DNA of 61,205 nt from contig CAVOOI010000026.1 in assembly GCA_963697455.1 (NCBI GenBank), positions 1-61,205 of the forward strand, in the 5' to 3' direction. The stretch's first letter is position 1. Each line of letters starts with the position of its first letter. Below the pieces are notes generated by a model. It was not told the DNA's origin. It saw nothing but the letters and a program-made list of their open reading frames with translations, and ran no database searches. This stretch comes from JAFEDN01 sp963697455. Lineage in GTDB: Bacteria; Pseudomonadota; Gammaproteobacteria; Coxiellales; Coxiellaceae. The position numbers and the translations under genes are program-made. This document shows, one piece after another, positions 18,401 to 26,414 of the stretch.

Positions 18401-20256
18401 AGAGCGAAACTGCTTGAAGTCATACCAAAAGTAAAACTAAGAGACGAATTCGATATAGTCGAATTCAACTTAGGAATGGGACCCTGAAAATGCGCTGTAA
18501 AAAAAGTTGAATCAACGCTTGAGCTTGAAGAAGATGAAGATGATGACCATACACTACCGTTTGATGAGGAATCAACGGATGGATATGTAAAAGGCGGAGG
18601 TGGCGGGATATCCTCTGACAGCGAAGTGTCAAATGGATCTGATGTGCTTGAACCTGAGAAAATGCTTAAGCTTGAACTTGAAGAAGAAGATGATGATGAA
18701 CTGCTTTTGTCTTCCTCTAATTTAGCCTGCATATTGCTGGATCCCGGAGTCGATCCGGGAGATGGTTTTAATTCGGCTGGCGTTGAAGCCTCAATCATGT
18801 CCAACACGCCCGTAATCACTTGGTGTTGAACTTCACGATCTTTACCCAAGGCAAATATTTGGTTGACGGCTTTGATACTGTGTTCTAAGTCTGACACTTT
18901 AGTCTTTTTACCTGGATTAATGAGCAGTTGCGCCAGTAATTGATTAACCAAAACTTGATTTTGGACTTTTTGTCGATCAGTAGGACGACACCATGCTGCT
19001 ACCCAGGACAACCCCTTACCTTTATTTAATAAATACGCTAACGCATTGCGGCAATCTCCAGGCTTGAGCTGATCGAGAATGGCGCAGGCAACATTAGGAG
19101 GGGAAGCCTTGTAATCAGAAAAAAATAACGGCTGCTGTTGCATTAATTGTCCAATCACTATGAAATAGCGGACAAAACCTATAAAAGTTAATTCTAAACC
19201 ACGAAAATTCTCATTCTTAAAAAACTCTTTTTGATAAATTAGGAGATAATTGATGATGGGTTCTAACCTCTTGAAGGTTACATTATCATTTAAATAATCC
19301 TCTAATTGATCGATCATGATCTTCGGATTAGCAAGCATCAACGCCCGCTCGACACGATCCCGGTCTTGCCATTTAATGCGGGAATTTAATAACATGTTAA
19401 ATAAATGTTTGCGGTTAACTTTATTCAAACCCTGGACTAGAACATCCAGTGAATCACGACGGCTTTGAAATTCGCCCTCTTTAGAATCATAAGCTTCAAA
19501 TAATGGTGCGAGCAAATAGGGCTTTGAATCCCCCAAATAACTATTAAACAGTGCGGCTAACTCCCTCGACACTTCATCCATTTTAACAGGCAGGATGCGA
19601 GTATTTAGAGTAGCGGCTTTATCTAGTTTTTCCCGCGCATCTTGTCTCGCATAAGCCTCAGTCAATGATTGCTGCTTTCTAACTATAGGGGCCGCCGGAA
19701 GCTTTGGGGGAAGCACTTTCCGGGGTGGCGGCGAGAGAGCTTTAGTTTTAGGGATTACAATAGAGTTAGTTTTTAAAGTACGATCTATTATAGAACAAAT
19801 TTCTTCAAACGCGAGCCCGGTAAATTGCTGATCTTCGCTTAAATCTCCCTGTGCGGCAGTTCGCCAGTCGCGATCCGCTGTTCGAAAATTCGAATCATCG
19901 AGTTGGACTTGTTGCTTTAATTTCTCCAATATCTTCTTCTGCTCAGGACCAGGCTTTAAATCGGAATCCTGACTACTTACAAGCCAAGCTTTAATCTTCT
20001 CTTTAAATTGAATGTATGAACCAACTCCATATTTTCCTTTGTCTCCTAAGCGGATCGTACTATCTATTGCTTCACAAAGAGAATATCGGTTCTCTTTGTC
20101 CTTAGCTTGCAAAATTGATTCTTGACGAGTTATTTCATCAAATAAAAGTGGGTGGGATTTCTGAAGCTCTAGGCGCTCTTTAGATACATCATGCCCAAAT
20201 TGTCCGTTGGTTTGATTTTTAGTGTCTTCCTGGTTTCCTTGATTAAATCTTTTCAC
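15400..20256 (-). CDS. giant protein of unknown function, first part (about 1,618 aa) with Ser and Pro tracts
   Basis: The frame extends to 20310, but GTG at 20254-20256 is chosen because AGGAG lies 7 bases before it; the upstream TTG has no such site. The protein starts MKRFNQGNQEDTK and is mostly helical and charged, without signal peptide. At about residues 512-640 it carries three poly-Ser blocks and a proline stretch (EDIPPPPPFTYP), a disordered linker of a kind that can bind SH3, EVH1 or profilin-type domains (inference). Near residue 1330 about 30 residues are encoded by a palindromic repeat element (16220-16309) inserted in frame. The frame ends at 15400 just after the C6 tract that joins it to the second part. 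It lies 89 bases after the OTU gene on the same strand and is probably co-transcribed. No family recognised. Confidence 0.8.
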   Translation of the reverse strand: MKRFNQGNQEDTKNQTNGQFGHDVSKERLELQKSHPLLFDEITRQESILQAKDKENRYSLCEAIDSTIRLGDKGKYGVGSYIQFKEKIKAWLVSSQDSDLKPGPEQKKILEKLKQQVQLDDSNFRTADRDWRTAAQGDLSEDQQFTGLAFEEICSIIDRTLKTNSIVIPKTKALSPPPRKVLPPKLPAAPIVRKQQSLTEAYARQDAREKLDKAATLNTRILPVKMDEVSRELAALFNSYLGDSKPYLLAPLFEAYDSKEGEFQSRRDSLDVLVQGLNKVNRKHLFNMLLNSRIKWQDRDRVERALMLANPKIMIDQLEDYLNDNVTFKRLEPIINYLLIYQKEFFKNENFRGLELTFIGFVRYFIVIGQLMQQQPLFFSDYKASPPNVACAILDQLKPGDCRNALAYLLNKGKGLSWVAAWCRPTDRQKVQNQVLVNQLLAQLLINPGKKTKVSDLEHSIKAVNQIFALGKDREVQHQVITGVLDMIEASTPAELKPSPGSTPGSSNMQAKLEEDKSSSSSSSSSSSSLSIFSGSSTSDPFDTSLSEDIPPPPPFTYPSVDSSSNGSVWSSSSSSSSSSVDSTFFTAHFQGPIPKLNSTISNSSLSFTFGMTSSSFALPLVTSSSSTSSSSSSSSFFLIAYAPVQVSEGITELGQERRHVQIDTKLALIYTHLALLILQHWEQFNSQPGVFDNLNDYFLEIIRRGEDHRFWFIRAVTNAQWASPYQVICKSELLKMFSVQLSIYYGQTVIEFMRESLSLDDDFVADANQCLLLDALTEEFAENKVNAGKAVAFLKDQDKETLGETSKTQTEVEEDKTDKELDFKQVRKKINEMTERFETSGDSDAIVELPEEEASETFRETAKARLKTAMAFKQALCSYPEEGLDETKIAVELQQAQQSQVLADSWTLRNTLPIPVLLRLMFASLPHSLFGLHGLDQTKKLRYTLIAAIINSCRQQLGLDKLTLAEPTLQEAQFAFFSAVQYHPQLSNIEKKGFQRFVTEFLTGENYSGIILGNSSATLLAQYKSLSPDHKTLKPRTFLSIHFLNQCRQRFTVNGHFKEPALEDLQIYFIESVLLNDDHIDDSHKIAFIDGLRTTEINTLKTLINKHRNERLGTVQSRLEQSTRILDYINSSQFIKASDASLSTSESTAELIKQVGSEFKTTPAGKKKNKEDELEAPDDMFEDVDENEILSTRSNIVEWDEVNDANATPNVKDIKENKYDTTAPHHPIEAVQNFQGATLNHQLNVIYTLYTPSDPEESAPIALMEESQKNKINQQICKDLSRVGTPPMPLTCCLEILHITHLWDEFIKLSNSEVSSSRGAQISLIAGSSTESGISLIPRSSRGMTMSSGMMDTLQHLQSIAKESWVQKYPPHLRSFRVGLEFLLFADLIPQETVFLIEFLAKIWRKHKQDLLPLMASEFSFLNFARGDSRNVQFLQAGIKLAEKIPFYHSVMQSLNQYILFSVPSVGEGEPILYATFSFVSSNVADLKSMYTPAKPQAIPTFLTQLVRHFIHHEELLTILYQHGASQELNIIQRLIAFRVQTLSLFMGIVINPSKTSLHQHIASLLQFDNQVFTTHFIQNLKSAWAPEVIYDACRLTLLQQGLRLEHSQLPPNICCK
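16220..16309. repeat. 90-bp palindromic repeat element inserted in frame in the giant gene
   Basis: The ends form a perfect 13-base inverted repeat (GTCATCCCGCGGC at 16220-16232, complement at 16297-16309), with further inverted blocks inside built on GGGATC. This is the form of the 'cgtcatcccgcgg' repeats of intracellular bacteria, and an intergenic relative lies at 37995-38024. At 90 bp it keeps the reading frame and supplies about 30 residues (SSRGAQISLIAGSST to PRSSRGM) unlike the helical surroundings. It recalls the Rickettsia palindromic elements known to insert within genes. Confidence 0.75.
18742..18760. repeat. short palindrome in the Ser-rich linker of the giant gene
   Basis: TCCCGGA at 18742-18748 pairs with TCCGGGA at 18754-18760 around a 5-base loop, within GGATCCCGGAGTCGATCCGG. 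It resembles half of the element at 16220-16309 and encodes part of SPGSTPGSS. It may be a shortened copy of the same repeat, or coincidence. Confidence 0.35.
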
Positions 20257-20283
20257 GATATTCTCCTGGTTTTCAAACAAAAT

Positions 20284-20307
20284 ACTTCCGGAATAAAATC
20301 CGGAAGT
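20284..20307 (-). terminator. 9-bp hairpin between the OTU gene and the giant gene
   Basis: ACTTCCGGA at 20284-20292 and TCCGGAAGT at 20299-20307 form a perfect stem with a 6-base loop. Read on the minus strand it is followed by a T-rich stretch (ATTTTGTTT). It could be a leaky terminator or attenuator lowering expression of the giant gene relative to the OTU gene; the T run is interrupted, so this is uncertain. Confidence 0.45.
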
Positions 20308-20344
20308 CAAAAATACTCATCCCCATCGAAATGCCCTATTCTCA

Positions 20345-22825
20345 TTATGCCGTTGACGTTGAAAAAGAAGAAGAAGATGATGATGATGAAGGCGGCTTAG
20401 ACGCTCCTCTATTAACTACGGGTTGTGTCACTAGTTTAACGCTATAGGGAGCTGGAGGAGGCAAGGAACTTGGGCCACGGCCTCCTTGCACAGAAGGAGT
20501 GTTTGAGTTAAGCAGCTTTCTCTGGCTGGGTCGGGCAAATATTCTTTGCTTTGCTTGCTCCTCTTCTTCTTTCACTTGTGCTTGTCTTACAGCTTTTAGT
20601 TCAGCAAGCTTTTCTGGGTCTACACGATTCTTCGCAGTAAACGTTTTTTTTGTCTCCATTTCGCTCGCTTTCTTCTGATCTGCAATTTTTGTGTGACGAG
20701 TTAGCATAGTTGTTTTAACTGTTTCACTAGTTTTCTTAGTTCTTCCTCTCATTGTATTTGCTAGTAATATCGCTTTAGCATCGGTTTCGAGACCTAGTCC
20801 TTTCCCTTTCAATTTAGTCTCTCCACTTTGTTCATCAGGCTTGTGAGCAGGCGCTCCAAGTTGCAATTGATCAATTCGTTGATGAAGGTGTTCGATTTCT
20901 AGCCTGTGCTGACGGTTCTCTGCGACTACTATCGCCACCAAATCACGTATATCCTTCAGCGTGGGAATAATTGCGTTATTTTGAGTTGTTTCAAGCGCAA
21001 AAGTACGAGCGCGCGACTCGGCCACAATGTCACTCAGTATTTTTATATTAGCGAGCACCAATCTATAAACCATATAGCTGGTCAATGTGCTCACTCCTGT
21101 ACTCACAGAGGTACTCAGCATCGGGATATAAACTTTAAGCCACTTCCACATTTCTGCAGTAGTATCATATAATATCGAGTTATTGGTGGGGACATTACTC
21201 CCTAATATCACTCCGTTTATATCTTGCTTTTTTAAGATACTGTAGAGCACACCCAAACTGATTGCAGCCAGCCCGGTCACCTGATAATTCCAACGGGGTG
21301 AATTTTCTTTAACCCGCGAACCGCAACTCGCCATATAAACCCAAAGTCTTGCGCAACATCCGGTAGGTTTGTTTTCATCTGCTGGTGGCGGCGCTATCTG
21401 CTGAATAACCCGATCGTTTTCAGTAGCTAAAGAATCGAGAAACAATAGATCGTTATCCAGATTATTTAATCCTGCCTCTAAATCCAAACCATTCAATTTT
21501 GCTTTGGGCGGTTCAGGAGGAATTTTCCCAGCTTTAGGGGTAACTTCAGGTAAAGTATCATTCCACCAATGATAGAGGGATTGAGCGGCTTGGCTAAGAC
21601 TCCAGCCTTTTTGTTCCCCTTGGTTTCTGGTCGCTTCCTCGTCATCATTCTCCTGATGAAAGAAATTTAATTCTTGCTGATATATCTGGACCGGATTATA
21701 AAGCCGGACAAAATGATTTATGCCGTCAAACTGCACGTGCACTGTAGAATTACGACCGGGATTAATGGGTTCAGGCTCGGCGCGTGGAGCAGGATAATAT
21801 ATCAGTGTGACATCATTAATATACGCCAACATATGTAATTCACAGGGTAGTAACCAGACATCACCACTTATAAAAGTGGCGTATTCTCTAATGAGTTCCG
21901 GCGTAATATTCCATTTAAACTGATCAGCATATAATTGCTTATGATTTTTGAAGGCTACATCCAAACCACTTTTTTGCATAAGCTGAGATAATGAGGATTT
22001 CTCATCAGTTGGAAGATCTTTTAAATTGTAAGCAGTATAAAATTGGGTACGGAAATTTTGTTCGCCATTGCCGCCATAATTACTAATAAATTTTAAAACA
22101 TCTTTATCTGCTCGTAGAAGATTTGCGAAGCCCTCCCATACAGTCTGATCGAGGTCTTGACTATTAAGCAGATAATCATCGTATTCCAATAGCAAAGCCT
22201 CCGCGTGCTGACCCAACTGACCGCGTGGATTATCATGTGCTGACATAATTAACTCACGGATTGCTGCTTGCACTAAGGGTAATATTGGATTGGGATCATC
22301 TGCTTTTAAATCGACGACACCTTCAATTGCAACTTTTAACCCGTTTCTAATGAATTTAACTTCAGCACTGGTACAGGTGTATTCGCCAGTTTCGTCGTCG
22401 AGCCTACCGAACATCGCATGGATTCCGCAATGACCGTCTCCTTTAGTTGGAGCAGGTACCCAGAAACCTAGCTCTGGGGGCTGTTCATCCTCTTCATATT
22501 TCATCTCTTTAATAGAACGTTTTTCCGCTGCGGATACATTCTTTTTTTCTTCAGACTCTGTCCTTTTCGGTTGTCTAATGTTTTTTCCTTCTGCATCGTC
22601 TTGCTCCTGTTCATCTACTGGTGGGAATTTCGCCAATGGAAACGGAGTGCGAGTTTGCGAACTTTGACCTCTGTGACTGAATAGGTCTTGCTCATCTAGA
22701 TTTGTGGCTTCATCTATATCAAACCCTTTATTTTGTTTCCCTGTATTTCGTTTTTGATTACCTAAAAGAGGAGTTTTACTATCTGCGGGCGGGTTATTCG
22801 ATTCACCTGAACGTTCACGGTCCAT
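20345..22825 (-). CDS. OTU-type cysteine protease (putative deubiquitinase effector) with membrane hairpin and Ser-rich tail
   Basis: An 826-aa protein. The OTU fold is recognisable from the catalytic loop GDGHCGIHAMFG (Asp130, Cys133), the central GDVWLLPCELHMLAYINDVTL block (321-341, where OTU proteases have W..E...LA) and the catalytic His of INHFVRLY (His371). Residues 1-115 are charged and disordered. Two hydrophobic segments (about 515-532 and 565-592) could anchor it in a membrane. A coiled, basic region (600-770) and a Pro/Ser-rich tail (PPSSSSSSSSFSTSTA) follow. There is no signal peptide, so it would act in the bacterial or, if translocated, the host cytosol. OTU enzymes cleave ubiquitin chains; bacteria lack ubiquitin, and those of Legionella and Chlamydia act on host targets. 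GAGGT precedes the ATG by 7 bases. It starts 41 bases after the large prepilin gene, in the same operon. Fold assignment is firm; host targeting is inferred. Confidence 0.85.
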   Translation of the reverse strand: MDRERSGESNNPPADSKTPLLGNQKRNTGKQNKGFDIDEATNLDEQDLFSHRGQSSQTRTPFPLAKFPPVDEQEQDDAEGKNIRQPKRTESEEKKNVSAAEKRSIKEMKYEEDEQPPELGFWVPAPTKGDGHCGIHAMFGRLDDETGEYTCTSAEVKFIRNGLKVAIEGVVDLKADDPNPILPLVQAAIRELIMSAHDNPRGQLGQHAEALLLEYDDYLLNSQDLDQTVWEGFANLLRADKDVLKFISNYGGNGEQNFRTQFYTAYNLKDLPTDEKSSLSQLMQKSGLDVAFKNHKQLYADQFKWNITPELIREYATFISGDVWLLPCELHMLAYINDVTLIYYPAPRAEPEPINPGRNSTVHVQFDGINHFVRLYNPVQIYQQELNFFHQENDDEEATRNQGEQKGWSLSQAAQSLYHWWNDTLPEVTPKAGKIPPEPPKAKLNGLDLEAGLNNLDNDLLFLDSLATENDRVIQQIAPPPADENKPTGCCARLWVYMASCGSRVKENSPRWNYQVTGLAAISLGVLYSILKKQDINGVILGSNVPTNNSILYDTTAEMWKWLKVYIPMLSTSVSTGVSTLTSYMVYRLVLANIKILSDIVAESRARTFALETTQNNAIIPTLKDIRDLVAIVVAENRQHRLEIEHLHQRIDQLQLGAPAHKPDEQSGETKLKGKGLGLETDAKAILLANTMRGRTKKTSETVKTTMLTRHTKIADQKKASEMETKKTFTAKNRVDPEKLAELKAVRQAQVKEEEEQAKQRIFARPSQRKLLNSNTPSVQGGRGPSSLPPPAPYSVKLVTQPVVNRGASKPPSSSSSSSSFSTSTA

Positions 22826-22866
22826 AATTTTACCTCATTGAGTTAATGTTTAAAATTTAAATTCAA

Positions 22867-24054
22867 TTACCAAATATTTTTATTATTTTCTGCTAAACCG
22901 GCAGCGGATGGTGCGGCGCAGGCCGCCACATAGGAGGCGCCAATTCCGCCTGCTGTATCCGGGCATTGATGATCACCCTTAGCGTTAATAACCGGACAGT
23001 TACAAATAGTGCCGCCTGTATTAGCCAGCATCGGGTTCGTGCAACCTACGTCAGAAGCAGCGTATCCGGATTGCGCATCATAAGTCGCCTTGAGGGTTAC
23101 GGTACAAGTAACACTGCCATCTTGCTTCGTTTTACATACGGTCGGCTTATTTTCTGAATCGGCGGAGCCCGCTTCAGTGGCGCCGGATAATTGATATGCG
23201 CTATCTACACCCTGGTTACTGCTTGAATAGCGGGCTTCTCTTAAGAAATCGGGATTTACATATAATTTGGGAGTTTCATTCGGTTTACACTGAAAAGTAA
23301 TCTGGTACTGGCCTAAAGAATCCAAGTCCTTCAAACCGGAATCGACAATGCTGCCGAATTGCACTCCCAGAGTGGTTCGCGTACAAGAGGCGCCCACTCC
23401 GGAGCCCGGTTGCGAAACTTGTCCCACATTGGGGTCACAATATCCCAGGGCGCTGATGGTGAGTTTATTGTTGTTATCGGTAGTCGCGGAAGGCACGGAG
23501 ACTACGGCTTTGACATAACAAGCCTGTCCTGCGGTGCAGGTATTCGAAGGGGCGGCAGTGGTTTCAACATCAGGCGTGCTGGTAATGATGGCGTTAGGCA
23601 AACGCGCCGCAATCCGTTGCGCAATATTTGTAGCGGCTTGGTCGCTGCCCACATTAAGGGCCACCCAAAAGCGCTTGCCCTGCTGTACCTTTGAGCTGTC
23701 ATTAGGATCGTCACCGTTCCAGCATAACGGATTGCCGAAATTACTTTGGTTGCTTTCGTTAGGCAGATAATTATTGACAAAGGTTTGATCTTTAACGGCG
23801 CTGCCGCTATTGCAGGGATTGAAGTTTTTTTCCGGCCACATCCCAGTGTTAGCGACGTTATACGACATTCCCGATTCTAAAACGTGTTGAATATTGAGTG
23901 CCGCAATATTAATGCGGTCTGACAACGCTTTATCGCGATAGGTTTTCACCGCCAGCGAAGCGAGGAGCGCGAGCACAGTTAAAACCAGCAGTAACTCAAT
24001 AAGTGTATATCCGTTTTGCTTGCGTTTATTTTTGCTAACGTGCAATCCTATCAT
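22867..24054 (-). CDS. large type IVb prepilin (possible PilV-like tip pilin)
   Basis: A 395-aa protein with a short basic leader and the prepilin-peptidase site G|YTLIELLLVL, followed by the hydrophobic helix of type IV pilins (LTVLALLASLAV). The remaining 350 residues are a Gly/Ser/Thr-rich extracellular domain with many cysteines (for example CTAGQACYV, GCTNPML, ICNCPVI, HQCPD), presumably disulfide-bonded. It is far larger than the neighbouring major pilin; in R64-type systems a large prepilin of this kind, PilV, is the tip adhesin, and that role is the best guess. No shufflon recombinase or inverted segments were seen. It is the last pilus gene before the OTU protease. Confidence 0.8.
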   Translation of the reverse strand: MIGLHVSKNKRKQNGYTLIELLLVLTVLALLASLAVKTYRDKALSDRINIAALNIQHVLESGMSYNVANTGMWPEKNFNPCNSGSAVKDQTFVNNYLPNESNQSNFGNPLCWNGDDPNDSSKVQQGKRFWVALNVGSDQAATNIAQRIAARLPNAIITSTPDVETTAAPSNTCTAGQACYVKAVVSVPSATTDNNNKLTISALGYCDPNVGQVSQPGSGVGASCTRTTLGVQFGSIVDSGLKDLDSLGQYQITFQCKPNETPKLYVNPDFLREARYSSSNQGVDSAYQLSGATEAGSADSENKPTVCKTKQDGSVTCTVTLKATYDAQSGYAASDVGCTNPMLANTGGTICNCPVINAKGDHQCPDTAGGIGASYVAACAAPSAAGLAENNKNIW

Positions 24055-24146
24055 CTAAGAGTTCCATATTGATTAACAACTTATTCGAGCATCAATTTAT
24101 CACAAGCATTTCCAAATTGGCAAGTAAAAGATTTGTTAAGTGGACG

Positions 24147-24788
24147 TTACCTGGTTTTCATGAAGCGGCTTGTTCGATTCGCGCAGTAAGAACCTGAGTA
24201 TTCGGAGAGGACTATTCCGGTTGCGCCGCGGCCGTTTTCAATTGCGCGGAAAAATGAGCCTGCGCCGTTTAGAATCCAAGATTTATCGCCGAGCTGGACG
24301 TAAGTATTGGTGGGTAAACTATCCCAAACCAGGATATGCCGGAAATTCCCTGATTTCGCCTGCAATTCCTGTTGATACCAGATAATTTCGTCAGGCGTTA
24401 AAGAAGGCGACATGGTGGCTTGAATTTCTAATTGATAAATTGGTTTAGGCTGGGTGTCGGTGGTGGATTCATTGGTTTTTATTAATCTAGCTGAATATTC
24501 AGTGATCAGGGGCGGTCGACTGCACACCACATTATCGCCACTTTGCTGCAAAGTTTGACAGGGCACTTCCAACGCTGACAGCTTAAACTCTCCTTTGCTG
24601 TCGCAACCCTGTTCATGAAAATAACTATCCAAAGCTCTTTGGAGAGACTTGATATCGGCCTGGGCTTGAATAGCAACGCTGCGGCGTTGTTGCTGTTGAT
24701 AGCGATGCACAGACCACGAAATAATCGCGGCTGCGCATACTAAAACCAGCAACACCTCTAATAAGGAAAAACCTTTGTCCTTAAGCAA
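24147..24788 (-). CDS. minor type IV prepilin
   Basis: A 213-aa protein whose leader MLKDKG ends at a prepilin-peptidase site followed by FSLLEVLLVLVCAAAIISW, the N-terminal pilin helix with the conserved Glu at mature position 5. The soluble domain contains four or five cysteines (CDSKGE, VPCQTL, VVCSRP, YCANRT) that may form disulfides. It sits between the presumed major pilin and the large prepilin, with short gaps, and likely forms part of the same fibre or primes assembly. No specific R64 equivalent can be named. Confidence 0.75.
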   Translation of the reverse strand: MLKDKGFSLLEVLLVLVCAAAIISWSVHRYQQQQRRSVAIQAQADIKSLQRALDSYFHEQGCDSKGEFKLSALEVPCQTLQQSGDNVVCSRPPLITEYSARLIKTNESTTDTQPKPIYQLEIQATMSPSLTPDEIIWYQQELQAKSGNFRHILVWDSLPTNTYVQLGDKSWILNGAGSFFRAIENGRGATGIVLSEYSGSYCANRTSRFMKTR

Positions 24789-24797
24789 ATGAGTTCC

Positions 24798-25286
24798 TTA
24801 AGCAGAACCACTAACGTTAACGGTTGCTGTGCCAGCATCATCACAACTTACAAATTGCGCCCCATAACTTTGAACCAAATTTTGACATAAGGCGGCGCTG
24901 GGTAAATCAACCGTTAAGGTGACTGGACCACCAGTTGTGCCAGGCGGAATTAGAGATACATTTTTACCCCAAGGAGTAACCTGGGAGCAACCGGTGCCAT
25001 CAGCTTTGCAACTTAAACTTTTCGTATCATTGCTTAAATAACCGCCGCTGACCAAGCTATCCCACGTCAGGCCAGCGTAATCACCGCTGTTATTAATACC
25101 GTAACCTTGAATCGCCGCCATATCGGCGCCGATAAAAGTTCGCACCATATTTAATTTTTGGTTATTTCCGGCTGTGGTAAAATACTGCATAGCCATGACT
25201 AAAATGATTGAAATAATCGCCAAAGACAGCAATACTTCCAACAAAGAAATGCCTGCTTGCCTTAATTGACCTGCGAATTTTTTCAT
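24798..25286 (-). CDS. pilS: type IVb major pilin PilS
   Basis: A 162-aa prepilin: leader MKKFAGQLRQAG, then the mature helix ISLLEVLLSLAIISIILVMAM with Glu at position 5. The rest is compact, with GINNSGDYAGLTWDSLVSGG typical of PilS-type alpha/beta loops and paired cysteines near the C-terminus (ALCQNLVQ, FVSCDD). Length and position directly after pilR match the R64 arrangement pilQ-pilR-pilS. It should be the main structural subunit of the pilus. AGGGAG lies upstream of the ATG. No prepilin peptidase gene (pilU or pilD) is present in the window, so processing must rely on one elsewhere. Confidence 0.85.
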   Translation of the reverse strand: MKKFAGQLRQAGISLLEVLLSLAIISIILVMAMQYFTTAGNNQKLNMVRTFIGADMAAIQGYGINNSGDYAGLTWDSLVSGGYLSNDTKSLSCKADGTGCSQVTPWGKNVSLIPPGTTGGPVTLTVDLPSAALCQNLVQSYGAQFVSCDDAGTATVNVSGSA

Positions 25287-25352
25287 ATTTGCTCCCTGTT
25301 AATAATAATTTCTGATGACAAAGCTTATCACACTTTTTTTTCAATGCACAAC

Positions 25353-26414
25353 CTAAAAAGCTAAAGAACTTCCTACGGTATATATGCCGAATACAATCGT
25401 CATCGCAATGACTGCACCTCCGACTAGGAATAATCCACCGATAATTTTACCGGTTCGATCAATTCTTTTCGCGGTGCGCAATCGCGCCTGACGGCCTAAA
25501 CTGATTAAGGCCTGATCAAAACCTTTGCCTTTGGCAACCACTCGCAACCGCATTAAATCGCTGCGGCTAATCAAATTGGTATCTAAAACATCGCCCATAT
25601 TTTCTTGACCACCGCTAAGATGGTACTCCATTTGCAATAAATGCCAAGATAAATAAGGCGAAGCGTCATACTGCATGGTGCTGAGCGCCTGTCTGACGAC
25701 TACGCCGTTAGCCACTAACAATCCTAGCGTTTCCATAAACCGGGCCGCTACTGAGGCCCGGTACAAAGACAGCAAAGGAATATCATCGATCCACCGGCGG
25801 ATCTCACCGGTAACGTTTTTTAGAATATTGTTAATAATTAAAATTAAAAATACTACGGTGAGCAATATCAGCCACCAGGCAGCTTGAATGATTGCGCCGA
25901 TGTGATACAACGACCTGCCAACTTGCGGCCAACCATCCAGCGGTTTAATATCCAAAAAGCTTTGCAGCACTGAATTTTTAATGAATACAGTGATTCCTAA
26001 CGCGAGAACGACTACGCTGAGAGGATACAGCACTGAAGTGAGAAATGCGTTTAAGGTGCTGGCGTATTGGGTGTAAGTGGTGGACGCTGCGCGCAAAGTT
26101 TCCGGTAACGCACCATTGGTTTCGCCGACTCGAATCATCTCCACTATCGCATGCGAAAACCAATATTGCATGCCGTCTGCCAAGCTCTGACCTTTGGCAA
26201 GGCTGACGGAAATTGATTCAGCCACTTTTTTAGTAATTCCGCCTGAAACACTGATAATGACATCGATGGATTGACTCGCGGGCACGCCGTCTTCAATTAA
26301 AGCCGCGAGGTCTTCTAAAAAAGCTTGTTGATATTTACGACCAAATTGCAGATGTTGCCAGCGCAGCCGGAGCGGCTCCCACTGTAATTCTTTTAAGAGG
26401 CCTTGGGTATCCAT
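25353..26414 (-). CDS. pilR: type IVb pilus inner-membrane platform protein PilR (GspF family)
   Basis: A 353-aa polytopic protein of the type II secretion F family, with two T2SSF-like repeats. The first includes FGRKYQQAFLEDLAALIEDG and VIISVSGGITKKVAESISVS; membrane segments follow near residues 130-150 and 177-197 (WWLILLTVVFLILIINNIL), and another lies at the C-terminus (GLFLVGGAVIAMTIVFGIY). It anchors the PilQ ATPase at the inner membrane. Its ATG overlaps the pilQ stop, indicating translational coupling. Length is normal and the frame is intact. Confidence 0.9.
   Translation of the reverse strand: MDTQGLLKELQWEPLRLRWQHLQFGRKYQQAFLEDLAALIEDGVPASQSIDVIISVSGGITKKVAESISVSLAKGQSLADGMQYWFSHAIVEMIRVGETNGALPETLRAASTTYTQYASTLNAFLTSVLYPLSVVVLALGITVFIKNSVLQSFLDIKPLDGWPQVGRSLYHIGAIIQAAWWLILLTVVFLILIINNILKNVTGEIRRWIDDIPLLSLYRASVAARFMETLGLLVANGVVVRQALSTMQYDASPYLSWHLLQMEYHLSGGQENMGDVLDTNLISRSDLMRLRVVAKGKGFDQALISLGRQARLRTAKRIDRTGKIIGGLFLVGGAVIAMTIVFGIYTVGSSLAF

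Noticed and set aside
22867..24054. PilV shufflon
   Set aside because: No inverted repeat-flanked alternative 3' segments and no recombinase gene nearby.
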